A stretch of DNA of 64,000 bases. It comes from Archilochus colubris. Lineage: Eukaryota > Chordata > Aves > Apodiformes > Trochilidae. Shown here one piece after another: positions 1 through 13,400 of this stretch; positions within the stretch are counted from its first letter, which is position 1; each line of letters begins with the position of its first letter. The notes beneath the pieces were generated by a model. It was not told where the DNA came from, ran no database searches, and saw nothing but the letters and a program-made list of their open reading frames with translations. The stretch lies in contig CM041090.1 in the NCBI GenBank assembly GCA_023079485.1, positions 1,178,001 to 1,242,000 of the forward strand, given 5' to 3'. The position numbers were made by a program, and so were the translations under genes.

Positions 1-2854
1 GCAGTGGAGATGCACTTGCCAGTGTCTGCTGCCCTCTGCATAACCTGCTGAGGGTGGGGGTAGTCAGGCTTAGTGAGTTGCAAGATTTACTTATTGCTTA
101 TGCTTCAAATGTAGGCTAATGTGCCTGTGAAATCCTGGTAAGCAAGATTGAGAGGCTGCAAAGATTGAGACTACTGCAAAGTTAACACTACTCACTTTAT
201 TTAAAAAATGCTTTTCTGCTTAAGTTGTTAGTGAATTTCTCAAGAACGTGTTTTGCAGAGGTGCAAAGTGACAAGTGACAAACCCTAACTATTTTAATTT
301 CCTTTTCTATTAAGTACTCTGTGTACATATCCCTAAATAATACCAGGCTGATGTGTGTATGTGCAAACTGACCTCTTTCTGTGCTTCTTTGTACCTGACT
401 GCAATATGGGATATCCATAGATTCATAAAGACATTTGTTGCTGTTTGCCTTTGGCATGGTGGCACTTCCTTACTCAAGGGTTGGTTGGGTTGGTGATAGT
501 TCTTTTTCTCCTTGGAATGTTGGGAAGAAACGTACAAGCAGCATGACTTTCACATAGATTCTCCAGCAAGTTTAGTTTGAATGTGGTATAGTGTCTCCTT
601 TTAACAATAGTAGCATACCTAATCTTAAATTTTACCATTCATTAATTTCATATTGTATGGTGAGACTAACAGTTATTTTACTTTTTTAAACTACAGTGGC
701 AATTGGTGCTATAGTTGATAGAACAGAAATGTAGAAATTACATTAATATAAATTATATCCAAAAAATTATATCAAACTTATGGTCAGAAATGAAAAAAAT
801 CAACTATGTAGCATTTTAATTAGTAATGGAGTTATGCTGAAGTGTCCAAAAGGACATTTGTAGGATTAAGGTGTCTGAAATGTAGTGATTTGATTCTCTG
901 TGCAAGGATATTGCTATTATACATCAAACTGGAGCTGGATGCAGTAGCAATGGGATGCAGCACATCAGAAACTGGGAATCTGCAGTGAAAGGATCATTAA
1001 AATCATTAGTCAGGAGGAACTCACCAGTGCTGAAAAGTGCAAAACTCCATACTGCACTCTTTGCATGCTCTTATTTTTTGTTCCAGTGCAATTTATTGTG
1101 CTTACAATTAAACACAAACTGCCTGCCTCAAAGGCAAACTGGATTTTTCTGGTGGGTGTTCAAGGGTGTTGCATCTGTCCTGAGCAGTCCATCCAGGAGC
1201 CACTTAGTCTGGGAGGATGCCCAGTGTGCCTTGCTGTGGCTTCCCCAAACAGTGGTGAAGTGCTGTGAATGTGTGAATGATCTGTAGGTTTCAGTGTTCT
1301 GTCAGGATAGAGTGCATCATTCACAGTTATCACAGGCTTGGCTGGGGATTGCTGCAAAGCCTGACACTGCTGTCATATTTCAAGCATAGAGTGTGTTTTT
1401 TAAAGTCATATTCATAACAATGACTACAGAAAAAAAACCTGTTTCAAAGTTCAGTTTTATGTATGATAGGGCAATCTTGTTACAAATGCAGCAGTGCTGA
1501 TTTTATGTCCTTGTGCCTTCTAGCCATGGGCTACCTATGGTGTGGTGTCTATTATTTTAAAAGTAAAAATAAAAATGTTATTTTAATGTTCTAACAAGGC
1601 TTTGCCCTTTTTATGGGGCAGTGCTAGGGTTACAGGATCCTGGTACATCTACATGGAAGTGCTTTCATAAATGGAAACCAGGGGTGAATGGGCAGTTGAG
1701 AGGGCTAAGATTTTATCCCAACGTTAACAAAGTCCATATTTCACTTCTTGTTATTACTTGTCGATCTTGGATGCAAACCCAAGAGCTATATTAAAGGATA
1801 TATAAGGGTGCCAATGGCAAAGTGCCTTCTTCCAGTGCTGGGGAGATTTCCACACTAAGATGATTGTATTTGTGGTGCTACCTAAGAGAGGCACAAAGGA
1901 CTGATTCGTGCTTCCTGATGAAGATCTGAACATATTAAATGTGGTTTAGTTCTCTCCATACTGATAGGAGAACTCTAAGGACAGGTGTAAGACTGAATTT
2001 GGCAATTTGTCTGCCTCCCATACATTGCCACTGGGTAAACAAGACAGCCACACCACAAATAGCTGCAGAAATGCATGTAAGCATTCCTGCCATGTTCACC
2101 ATCTCAGTTTAAATGTTTGTGTACCAAATATTTGATAAATACATCCTGGATTTCCTGCTTTTTGCCCAAGAAATGGAATGCTTTTGCAGTTTTAACAGCT
2201 CATTGCCCTGAACTGGAAAATATTTATGCAGAACTTTGATCTGCCTTGTGAGATCTTAGGAGCACTCATGTTCTAATAAAGATGGAGTCATCCCAGTATT
2301 TAAGGCAAGGTATTTGACATGCTTCTCTGTTTAACATGGCCAGGTAGTCACACCTCAGTGATGAAATATTGAAGAAAGTGTCTGTGATGTCACAAGACCT
2401 GCTAAGGCAATGCAGAAAAAAGGTGTGAGATTTACTGAGCTTTTTCACATTCAAGGGCTCTTTATAAGGGAAGGATCTCTCTTAAAAAAAGAAAACACCA
2501 ACCAGCCAAACCCACAACACAAGACCTTAATCAAAACCTTTCAGTTTTCCATTTATTTTCCTTCTTGTTTGTGTTCATGTCTTTTTCCAGAAGTTGTGGT
2601 GTACTTTATTCCTGGAGACATCTTTTATGAGCTGATGCTGTTAAGTGCTCTTCTTATTTGAAGAAAGGAACCATTCTGCTGTACAAATGCACTTTACTCT
2701 TGACTTACTGTTGTCCTTTAACCAGAGCTATTCAGGTTAGTTTGGTTTATGTTGGCTGTGGAGAAAGGGGTAAAGAAGAGGGAGCTTAGAGTAGTGCTTA
2801 TTACATGTACATATTGTCATTTGAGTGCTGGAGGAAGAGTCAGCAGGCTTCAGT
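1..2854. other. Unannotated non-coding DNA
   Basis: AT-rich unique-looking sequence with frequent stop codons in all frames. The longest open frame is 110 codons (955-1287, plus). It begins at an arbitrary ATG, has no recognisable domain and shows no splice context. I see no repeat family, RNA gene or promoter-like CpG cluster here. Confidence 0.6.
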
Positions 2855-2985
2855 TTTTATTGTTGTTGGCTCTGCCACTGACCAGCTGAGACATCTTCAG
2901 GATCTGATTTCACCTATTTTCTTTTTTTTTTTTTCTTAGCCTGCAGAGTAAATGTAAAATGAAATGAGATATTTCACTACTGAGA
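2855..2985 (+). repeat. MIR-like ancient SINE fragment
   Basis: The stretch reading CTCTGCCACTGACCAGCTG (from about 2870) matches the conserved core of MIR SINEs. Further on, a segment ending in GTAAAATG followed by AATGAGAT has the order expected for the MIR '3-prime of core' region. A T-rich run (about 2921-2936) interrupts it. MIR copies are very old and highly diverged in birds, so this rests on motif order, not on close identity. It could be coincidental. Confidence 0.4.
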
Positions 2986-4215
2986 ACTCTTTTTATGTAT
3001 TATTCATCTTACCATTTGTTCTTTCACTGAATTGCCACGGCATTCATCATTGTGAGAGCTGGGTCCTTAGAAAGGTATGCTCAGAAATGCTTTGGTTTGA
3101 ATAGGAATAATCATGACCAACAACTTAGCAGTACTTTCCAGAACTGGCCTGCTGAATTCGGGTGCAGATCTGAGGACAAAAAGTTGAAGCAAGAGTAGAA
3201 ATGAATTTACATTGCTCAGTTAGGTGCTTAGGAAACAACGTTAGCGTGCATTTTTTGTGGACCAGCTGGATACTTCTGTCTCAGCTATAAATTAAACCTG
3301 TTGACAGATGATCATGTGCTCAGAAGTCGTGATGTCCTCTGAATAAATGGCATGCTGAGATTTTTTGGACTGCAGCAGTTGGCACTTCTAAATCTCTCGA
3401 GTAAAGTATGCCCTGGGTGACAGAGCACACGATGCTGGCAAAGCTTGGCAGGTTTCCTGCTTGCTGGAAAACTGGGCTTGCTCAGAGCTCTCTAAATGCT
3501 TCCCAGCTAGGGATCAGCAAGCAGCTGGTGGTGGTGACATTGTCACTGATGGGAACTGTCACTGATGCCATTTGCAGGCAAATGTGGGACTCTGTAGCCC
3601 ATTGTGAGGGGCTGGTGAGGTCCAGAAACAGCATTTCCACTTGCTGGTGAATCCCAGGTGACACCCAGCTGGAGTTTTGGTAGCTTTGTGCCATATACAG
3701 CTTGAAGTTTTGCCTTCTGTGACTGTGGGTGCCAGCAACCCACACTGCTTGGATCTTCAGAAGAAAACTGGAGGTGAATGGGCTCAGGGAACTGAGGGGC
3801 TTGATCAGCTCCATAGTGCTGTTGAATGCTTAAAACAGGGCTCAAAAAAGAAAAGATCAGAATGGAGTAAGCTGCAGTGTTTTATGGAGAAGGTCCATGT
3901 AAATATTTTACTACTTTGATTGTAGGTTTTTTTTGTTTTTTTGTTGTTTGGTTTTAGGATTTTTTAATGTTTATTAAAAAGTTACACTGAATGAGCACAC
4001 ATGCTCCATTTAACATATATTTTTACTCTGGCTCTGAGCAGCGTTTTAGATTTCTGTTGGTTTAATCTTTTAATACAATCCTTGCAGTGAACAGAATTGG
4101 GAAAATTCTTGGTAGGAAGCTAATGGAGTCCCCAGGAGGTTACTCTGAGTGCCCAGTGCATGTTACTGTCCACTTAGTGCATATGTTCTGCTTCTAAGTT
4201 TCACCTTAAATTACA
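2986..4215. other. Unannotated non-coding DNA with a GC-richer patch
   Basis: The part from about 3405 to 3850 is richer in G+C than its surroundings. It therefore stays open in several frames on both strands (80-110 codons at 3408-3650 plus, 3482-3814 minus and 3543-3845 minus). None of the translations resembles a known family, and overlapping openness on both strands argues for composition, not coding. A T-rich tract with G interruptions follows at 3926-3958. Confidence 0.5.
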
Positions 4216-4340
4216 GAAAAGCAAAGAAAACCAACAACAAAAAACCAACCAAACACTGCACCCCCCCACCCCCCCCAAAAAAACCCAAAACCAACCCACA
4301 AAACCCCAAACAACAGCAATAAAGAAAACCCAAAAAACCT
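4216..4340. repeat. A/C-rich low-complexity tract (G/T-rich on minus strand)
   Basis: About 125 bp made almost only of A and C, including two C runs of 7 and 8 separated by one A (4261-4276). On the minus strand this is a series of G runs separated by T-rich spacers, so it has G-quadruplex potential. Similar tracts occur at 8662-8790 and 22243-22326. A 90-codon minus-strand open frame across it (4206-4478) is low-complexity translation and not a gene. Confidence 0.85.
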
Positions 4341-7300
4341 GGGCTGCAAAGTTGAGACCTTGCTGGAGAGCTTAGTGTTAATATACCCTGGGCTTCTGGG
4401 AGTCTGCAGCCTAGAGTTCCTGATTTTTAAGTCAGTTCTTGGGCTTAAAAGGGGGGCAGGAGAGCTCCCTGAAGGCATCTGTTTGTAAGAGAAAAGCTAC
4501 GAAAGAGATGTAAAGAGTTACTGCTGCTCGAGAAATCTATCTTATTTTTCCAGAGGGCTTGGAAAATAAAATTGTGGATGCTTCCTCTCTCTCTGAAATT
4601 TAATGTGATGGGTAGAAAGGGTTGAGGAAAAAAAAGATGTCTTTATCTAGAGCTGCTTTGCTTTTTTTTTCTTCTTCTTCTTTTTCTTTTTCTTTTTTTT
4701 CTTTTTTTTCGGGAGGTGATAAAAGGAGCAGAGGAATAATGAGTTTCCTTTATGCATCTGTTTTGCTTTTTTACAATATTCAGGGTGTTTTCCCCCATTA
4801 TCTGGTTGTACAACTGTATAAATTATTTATTTATTAATAATTTATAGAAAATTTCATTTTCCTTTAACCATATTTTGTCTAGAATAGGAAAATAGTCCAG
4901 AATTAATTTCAGTATCCTCTGTGAAGAACTGCACAGTCATACACATGATTGTTTTAGCTTGCTGCAAATGTCTTGCTATAATACTTGTAAAAGCAAATGG
5001 TACAGCAGTCAGATAAAGGAAGAGCAGCACAAGTGAGAGAAGTTGTGCCACAGAATTCCCAATTTCTCTGTCATCCAGGGCTTTCTTCATCTCTGTCTGC
5101 AGAGTTCAGGGTAACTCTCTCCATGCCTTGGAGATTTATGGATTCATTAGGAGGAGACAACTGGTTTGGGCTTTCTGCTGAAGATGGCCTTTTATTTAAA
5201 ACAAACCAAAAAACCTAAAGGTGGTAGGTGTGGGTTTTGTCGTGTGGAGTTTTTTTCTCCCACTTCTGTAAATATTAAGTATCAAACCTCTCAAACTTTA
5301 AATGTTAAAGCAATACTTAGCAGGCTGGACAAGGTGGGCAGGAGTCAGGTGGCTTGGTCAAAGGAATGTGCTAAATGCAGATTATACTGCAGGAATAAAA
5401 ATATGTAGCAGAAGGATGTCCTTGATCACTTGTGGGTTATGTTGAGAGCATTTTAAAAAACCTTTTCTTAATCATTATGTATTGAGGACAAACTGCTGAT
5501 GGAATTAATGATGAGGGATGCCATGAAGCATCCTAAATGGTTGGTTCTAACAACTTTTGTTCCCTGTGAAAGTAACTTTTAAGCTAAAGGGCTTTATTAT
5601 TTTCATGCAAGTGAAAAATACCACTCAGTGTACACATTTCGTAGTCTCTGTGGTACTTCAAAAGCATCCAAGCACTTTTTAAGCACTTCATGAGATGTTC
5701 AGGAAGAGATAATCCTGTTTCTTATGAAAGCTGTTTTCAAACCTCACTTCAGTGTGGAACTGAAGCATTAGATTTATTTTCTTGTTTATTTTCTTGGGGA
5801 ATGATGTTCCCCCCCTGATTCTCACGCTATGCCCATGACTGGGAGATAGTGGTCTGTAGCCTTGCAACACTCTGGTTAAATGTCTTCATGCTAGGCTGTG
5901 AGAATCTGTTTTAATCTTTCCTGCTGGAGCTATTGCACTTGGTATACATAATTAAACAGTCCTTAAGGAAGAGAAGGGATTAGGCCCTGGTGCTTGAACA
6001 GGTTAACCCTCAGCAAGTTGAACTGTCCTAATTTTAGAAATCTGTCTGCAACAGTTATTTGCCCAGTAAGCTCACAAAACTGTCACATAAAAATAAGTGT
6101 TCTCATTCATCTCTCAGACAGTCATTTAATTTTATGCCATTGGGTTGCTGGAGAAGCCATGTTATATGATGCTGTAATAATAGTGTGCTACTCATGCCTG
6201 CTCTGTTATAATAAAGAGGGAAAATAAACTGCTGTGAGGTTTGTAAGCTGCTAAAACAGGCATTTAATTTTATGTGAGACTGTGTAGAGAGGTGTTGCTC
6301 TACAGTAACAGCACTAATAGGGCTTATGAATTGAGAGGTGGTGCTGTTTAAAGGTGTCTGCAGAAATAAAAGGAAATGAAGATGTTTATAGCAAATGTCT
6401 GTCTGAGTGACAGCTTGAATGTCAGTGGTAGGAATTGCTATTAACTCTGAGAAAGAGAGGTGTAGCCCCATCAGTAGAGGCTTCCTTCAGCTGTAAATGA
6501 GTTGTAGCAGAAAAATGCAAGCACTTCAGAAACCATTTGAATTAATGGAAAATATTCCATTAGGGCTGCAACTGTTCTTCAAACAGTAATTAAATCACAA
6601 AGTGAATAAGTGGTGCATCTCAGATGATCTCTGTCTCTACTGATTAATGTAAATGCCTGACTCTCTTCTAAGGTAGCAGCAGCAGTGATAACTTTGAGCC
6701 CTGGGGGTCAGATTCAGACGTGTAGGAAGATGTTCTGGGTTTTGTCATCCTCTGTACGACCTCTTTGCTTCCACCAGGAATGAATTTATTTGGCCTTCAG
6801 CCTCTCTTCCCATTGCAGCCTGGACTTCTGTCCTGTACTGGCAGTGAGTAATTACTGCAAGAGAACTGCTCTATTGATTTTAAACCCTTCACGAAAGAAG
6901 CTTCTTGAAAGGTTTTGGTGCAGACTCATTTAAAAGCCTTTTTTTTTTTGAGGTTTTTGTTTGTTTCTTGTTTGTATTGAGCCTGCTGTCAGTGTGCTGG
7001 TGTGTACCTGCTGGTCCAAGGAGCAGCAGCAGGAACAGGAGGTTCAGAGCTGTCTCTCACCTGATGTAGCCCCAAGTAGAGTGAGAAGACAGCCACTGGG
7101 CAGGGGCTAAGGAGGATCCTGGAAGTTCTCAGTTTCATATGTGCTGGATCATACTCAAAGGGACACAAAGCTTTGCCTCTGGCCTATTCAGAAGTTTTAG
7201 ATTGTGTTTGTGGCTGCTGCCATGCACCCATTGTGTCCTTCTGGGGGGAGATCAAGATTTCTGTGGTGGTTTTTTTAGTTTGGTTTTTTTTTTTTTCCTT

Positions 7301-8661
7301 CTGCACTGCACTTTGTGGGAAGAGTGGATGCTGTCATTTAGCAATTTCAAGGTGGGAACCATGTGTAGCCTTTCTGTATACAAAAGACTGATGTTCATTT
7401 GGGTTCTAGAAAGCCAGGGCCGCGTGTATGCTGCTGGTTCTCAGAGTCATGGCATTGCACCTCAATGTCAAGCTCAGCTGGTGGGAGGGTAGATTTTCCC
7501 CATCTTCAGCTGACATCTTCTTCTTGTGCCTGGGATGCAACAGGCCAGCTATTATCATTGCCCCACAGCTTTCTGTGTGAGCATCTTCTGCCAGCCAGCA
7601 CCAAACTCAAATCTCATTTCTCCCCTATGCATATTCATTACCCACGTCTCAAACCTGAGGCACACATAGTGCTGTGTAAGCAAGGAAGCTGCTAAGAGAA
7701 ATCCCTCATCTGGTGATTGGGGGCCTTCTGCTTGTAAACCCTTCTTTTACTCTAGAAAGGTCAGAAATCACCTTGCTGTTCAGCTTCAATCCATCCTTAG
7801 CTGATTCTTCATTGGTGCTCCCCTTATATGCAGGAAAAGATGATGAAAAAATCCACACCAACCCATTAGGGTCTGGTATTTGCAAAAGCCTGAACCTCTG
7901 TGACTACATTTTAAACTGATTTGCTATGTAGGTGCTAAATAATAGCTTCTGCATCATAACAAAGTGATTTCCATTTAGCATTAGGGAAAGTAAGTGTGGT
8001 AAGCATGGACTAATAAATGGCAAGTATTTGTTCTTCTCAGCAGTGTCTGCCAAGTGCAACACGGGACAGCTCTGCTTCATTACTTGGAGTTTTCTCACCT
8101 ATCCAAAGGTACTCTGCAGCTGTCCTGATGTAGATTAAAATACCTACTTACCAGAAACTCATTAACTATATAATTTTAGGGCTATTTTTCTGGTTTGAAG
8201 TAAGTATTGATTTGTAAGGATATGCATGCTGTACTAATAATAATTCTATATAACTCTTGTTTAATTTTTTATATCTAGAAGGCTATTTTTAGAATTTCTT
8301 AATGGCTTTATCTGCTGCTGTACTGAAGGATGATTTCACAAAGGCTTTGCTGTGCTTTTGACTGCTGTGCTAAATGCAGCAAGGGTGGGAGGAAACCTGA
8401 GGTAGGAGTGAGTTTGTTCTTGGGTTTATTTTGTTTTTTGTTTAAATCAGTGATGTGTTGCTTTTTTCAAAAAGTACAAAAGAATTACACAGTGACAATG
8501 AGTTGGGTTTTTTGAATGAAGCTGTTTTGCTAATTACTTAGCCAGTGTTTAAGAACAGACTTACCCACTGTGCCATCATTAGCAGTAAATCAGGATGCTG
8601 AGCATGGGCTGTCAGTGTCTTGGATCTGGGGTTGGTGGAAGAAGTAATTCCATTCCTGGAA
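4341..8661. other. Unannotated non-coding DNA
   Basis: Unique AT-rich sequence. Open frames of up to 122 codons (6103-6471, minus) show no domain. The 14-base word CATTTAATTTTATG occurs twice, 138 bp apart (6123-6136 and 6261-6274). A T-rich tract lies at 7262-7300. No RNA gene or known transposon was recognised. Confidence 0.55.
4661..4710 (+). repeat. Polypyrimidine (T/C) tract
   Basis: Fifty consecutive pyrimidines, mostly T with regularly spaced single C. No AG dinucleotide follows closely enough to suggest a splice acceptor; GGGAGG comes directly after. Read as simple sequence. Confidence 0.85.
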
Positions 8662-8790
8662 AAAAACAAAAAACCCCACAAAAAACCCAGAAAAGCAAAC
8701 ACCAAAAAACCCCACAAAACAAACAAACAAACCCCAGCAAATCAAAACAAAAAATCAGAACAAAAAATCAAAACACAACTAGAGGAAAAA
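8662..8790. repeat. A/C-rich low-complexity tract
   Basis: About 130 bp of A runs punctuated by C and CCCC, with CAAA-type periodicity near 8715-8735. The overlapping plus-strand open frames (8595-8804 and 8620-8868) are lysine/proline/asparagine/threonine-rich translations of this tract and are not genes. On the minus strand it is G/T-rich. Confidence 0.85.
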
Positions 8791-10422
8791 ACCCACAACA
8801 ATGAAATACAGTTTCAAGTTCTATTTAAATGTCCTTTTGGCTGTGCCACCCTCCTGCCCCTGAAATAAAACAGCTAAAAGCAAAAGTAAAGGTTGAAGTG
8901 AAAAGAGATAACTATTTAATTTAAATTTAACTTCAAAGGTCTTGTAAGATTTTTTTAAAAATATATTTATATTTGCTTTTGGGCATGATAGAGTAATCTA
9001 TTTCTGGAAGTACAGCACTTGAAAATTAGCTTATAGTGGAAGATGTTTTGCCAGGATATACCAGTTCTGTGATAACTTCCATCAAGAAAAACATCATTCT
9101 CTTCCTTCCTTCCTTTTTGGCCATTAGGGGCTTGGATAACTGCATGAACTTTGGAGCTTTAAGCAGTATAAGCTATTAAATTTTTCAGATTTGTAAGTGG
9201 AAAAGTGTGTTTTCAGTCCTTCTGATGCAGTGAAGCATTCAGGGTTGGGTACTTTGATGCTCTGACTTATCAGAGCTGTGCAGAGGTGGTCGGTGTTTGC
9301 TCTGAGGTGACCACAGAGCATGTGGATTAACTTCCAGTTGTCTGTTCGTGGTGTGGCAGAGGCTGAGCAGGCATTTATCCTTAAAGCAGGTGACTGTGAA
9401 TTGGTAATAATCGTTTTTGTGGACCATAAAGTGGATTGAAACCCCTTAACTTTCCTCTGAAGCTGCAAAGTTTGTATTTAATGGAAGACCCAGCTACTGG
9501 TTTTTCAGAAGATTGGAAGTCCTTGCCTTAAAGCAATTAAACACTGTAGTTTGAGTTACAAAAAGTCATAATGAATCACAGTGAAATGTGTCTCTAAATT
9601 ATCTGGGTTTGTATTCTCTTGCTGCTTCAAAACCCCACCTTTCCTGCTTTCAAAAATGCTTACAAAATTAGACCATTCTGTGTGAGTTTAGGCAATTAAA
9701 TAACCATATGAAAGACAACTTTAGGGCAGGTTTGTCTGATAGTCTGTGAGGCACAGATTCCAAGATCTGTGCTGCTCTGATAAGTCTGCATTACATTTGA
9801 AACGTTTCCAATCTATTTCAAACTAAACAAGGGGGTTGTGTACAACTCCTCTATCACACTGCCATGCCATCTGAAATATTAGTGTTAGCAAACATTTTGA
9901 CTTGCTTAGCTGTATTTCCATCTCATCTCCTTAGTTCCAGCAGGCAGTTTCTTTCCCTTTATTGATACGATTCCAACAGGTCTGCTGTTTCCATTAGGAA
10001 GAAGGATAAATGGATTGTGGCTCATGCAGCCCACTGAAGTACAGCTGCTGTTACAAGAAACTCCAAGGCAAGGATGGGGAACCTGTGACAGAAACCTGTC
10101 TGCTTTTGGCCCCTTGAACATCTTTGCTTCCTTTAACACCCCAGGAGAAGAAAGGACTTTGCAAGCCCAACCAGTGATGACTGGGAAGGAGGAAGGCAAG
10201 TGTAGGTCCTGATTTCACCACCAAACATTTGAGGTAGCTCCTTCAATTGCAAGTTAAAATATAAAGCCTTATCCCCTGCAACTGGATTCTGGCAGGGCAA
10301 TGTGCCAGGGAACCATAAGCTTTAAAGGGTGAGCTTTATCTGGAGAGTGAGCTGTGTTAGTGTGGGCTGACCCCAAGGCATGCTGGTTGTGAGCTGCCAC
10401 TGAGCCAGCCTGAATCTGAGAG
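8791..10422. other. Unannotated non-coding DNA
   Basis: No recognisable gene or interspersed repeat. A short (TTCC)n run sits at about 9102-9115. Open frames at 9124-9468 (minus, 114 codons) and 9906-10199 (minus, 97 codons) lack any motif I know. Confidence 0.5.
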
Positions 10423-10493
10423 CTGTAGATTTGCATCTCTGTAGATTTGCATCTCTGTAGATTTGCATCTCTGTAGATTTGCATCTCTGTAGA
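10423..10493. repeat. 16-bp minisatellite carrying the octamer motif four times
   Basis: The unit CTGTAGATTTGCATCT is repeated four times without a mismatch (10423-10438, 10439-10454, 10455-10470, 10471-10486), followed by a 7-base partial copy. Each unit contains ATTTGCAT, the reverse complement of the classical octamer ATGCAAAT bound by POU/Oct proteins. The four sites lie at 10429, 10445, 10461 and 10477. Perfect identity of units suggests recent expansion or ongoing turnover. Binding is only inferred from the motif. Confidence 0.95.
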
Positions 10494-13400
10494 CATATGC
10501 TAATTGTACACCCATCAAAGATGCTTGAAAGTCTAGCTTGGGCTTTGGAAAAACCTCACCTAGGGATACTGAGGTTTCCCAAGAGAGCTGAGAGGAGGAA
10601 GGATGTTGCAGTGATGAATGAGCTTCCCCAGGCATGTATCTTCCAGTTGTTTTTTTAATGCTGCCTGTGCTGTAGATTGCCAGCATGACTGTGTTACTGA
10701 AATGTGACAAATGGGTTTTGGAATGGAAGCTTGATAGAAAGCAAAAAAAACCCCAAACAACTGATATTATTTATAAAGCCTATTTACAAGATTTACGTTT
10801 ATCTGTCCTCTTTCTGCCAGTAATATGGGTGTTGATGAATTCCTATTTAGAGAAGCACAGATCTTACTATATCAAGAGGTAAATATGCAGGGTGATACAC
10901 GGGGTTTAGCTGTGCATGTTACTCCCTTTGACATGCTCTCTTTAGTGCTGCTAGTCTTTTTCAACAAAAGATCTTTTCTAAATTTAAATAATTTAAACTG
11001 AAGAAAAATGAGGTGATTACCAAGCCTTCAGCTCGCCTCTGATGATTTTTCCCAGGCTCAGAATAGACACCTTATGAAGGAGGTGTTTGCTAATTTTGAG
11101 CATACATCATACATTTGGGAAACTGCAACTGTGATGATATTAGTTATTGTCATTTCTCTGGAGTGGTGATGAAAATAACAGAAGACTAAATCAGATCATG
11201 ATTTTACCCAGCAAGCATTAGCTGCAAACCAGCTCCCTGACAGAAGGACATGGTCTTTCAAAGCCTTTTAGCACCTGTAAAGCCTTCAGCATTTAACAGT
11301 TGTATGAAACTGAAGCTTTCCCAGAAGTTCCCCCCATACAACCACACTTCATTTCCAGAAGGTAATTGCACCTTTGGAGACAAGATGAGGAGTAGGAGCT
11401 TTGTGCTGCAGAAAATCCTGTCTAATGATGATAGTTACTCCCCTTAGTGAGCTTCTTACTGCACGTGTTAGTATGTCCTTAGTAAGTTGTATTTGTTGCA
11501 TTTCTTATATCCTGTGAAGCTCTGGAGGGAACTTTCCAACAAGAAGCTATTTAGTTCTGACCTCAAAATGACAGAAAGACCAGGATGATTTTTCTTCTCT
11601 TGCTGGAGTGTAGCTTTGCTGACTAAAGTTAAATCACTCTGCCAAGGATGAATCATCAGTGGCTCATAAAAATAATTTCTCCAGAGAAAATTTTTGACCT
11701 CTGAAATAGGTGAAGCTGTGGCAGGGTTTCCTCAGGGGAAGATGCTCCTTCCCAAGCACAGGGCTTCACTCCACTTGCATTTATCCAAGCTTGAATACTT
11801 TCATTTTGCCTTTGTATTTGACAAGTTCCAGATTAAAACTGCTCCTAGTGAAATGCTAAAAAATTAAAGGTATTCTTCCTCACTTGTCATTGTCTGTTAG
11901 GGTCTAGCTTGCTTTTCTGTGTTTGGGCTGCACATTCTGGGCTTTTGTTTGTTAGTTCTGTTTGTATATATTTTTTTTCCCTTCTGCCCCCAAGAGCAAA
12001 GACTTTCTGATAATGTCTAAGAATGTCCACAGTATTTGACCCCTGCATTTAGCTTATTTGTTTTTTCCTTCTGAAATTACTTTTAGCAACACTGGAATCC
12101 AGCCCTTCTGATTCTTGAGAAACCCAGTGCAGTGTGATAAAAAAGCAAGATGCCTGCTCAGTGTAATGTCTGTTCACCTTTTAAAAAAGATTTGTAAATA
12201 GCAATGCTTGTGGGATGAAATCTGACTTTATGGCTGGCTGCAAAAGGCACAAAGATGAAACTGTGAGGAAAAGTAAGGGCACGTGTAAGGCAGATGAACG
12301 ACATCTGAAACTGGGGGTGCTCAGGGAATCAGTTTTAGAATGCAACTGAACTTCAGACGCCTGTGACTTCCTTTCCTACATAAAAAACTGGCTTTCCTGA
12401 ATTCAGTTTGCAAGGATGCTGCTGTTGTCAGCAGCAATGGCTCCTGGCTCCATGCCTGCACATGCCTGTGCTTAGGGAGAGATGTCAGGCTGTTGAGGCA
12501 GTGTTTGGGTACCACTTTGGTACAGTTGTGCCACAATCTACATCACAGTTTGGGAACCTCCTACAGCTGTACCATATCTGTCATGTCTTTGGCTTCTGAT
12601 CAAAGAACACTGGAAAAAGGAAGGTGGTGTTCCCAAGGCCCAATAAATGTACTGGTCCACAGAAGAAATAATTGATTTTTTCTTTCTTTAATTTTGATAT
12701 TTTTCTGTTGCAATCTGAATGAAACAAGCATACTGCTGACTGGCAGGATGGTAGCACAAATGCACACAACTCTGAAACCTTGCTGAGAATTTCTGAAGCT
12801 TTACTTCTTCGTTAGAAGAACTTATGCTTTGTGCTAACAGAACACTTCTTGAGGAGAAGGTTGATAAAGTATTGATTTGCCAACAATCCAGAGTTTTAAT
12901 TTCATCTTAATGCTACTTTGCACTCTGGAAATCACAATATTTCATTTTTTTCCATTCAGAATTGGAAAGCCTCTTATCTACTTGTGTCTTAACATGCAAA
13001 ATTATTTTGACTGTCACGACATGAAATGACAATAATTGTGTACATCACAAGAAGAGTGACAGTGGTAATGGAGCCAACTGTTTGAGTGTCAAAATATTTA
13101 CCTTCACAACATCATTTCATGATTAATTTGGATGGCACTTCATTAAGTATTTGCAGAAATCCTTGTGTATTCATTAGGCTTTTAGATGCCATCCCATCTT
13201 CAGTCTGAAATGGCAGATAAACCACATGAGATCTCTAAGCCAGTGAATGTCTGAGAGTGTCCTTTTGAATTTTTACTGTGGTATTAGAAGATGTGTTAGC
13301 AGTGGTGCCTAATGGGTGTTGGAAGTGGTAGCAGAGTTTATCACAGATGGAAACAAAACTCATTTCATGTTCAGCAGGCTCTGAAACGAGTCCCAGCTGT

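Noticed and set aside
8595..8868. Lysine/asparagine-rich small proteins
   Set aside because: Translations of an A/C-rich low-complexity tract.
10423..10493. CRISPR-like array
   Set aside because: Units are directly adjacent with no unique spacers, and the context is vertebrate; it is a minisatellite.
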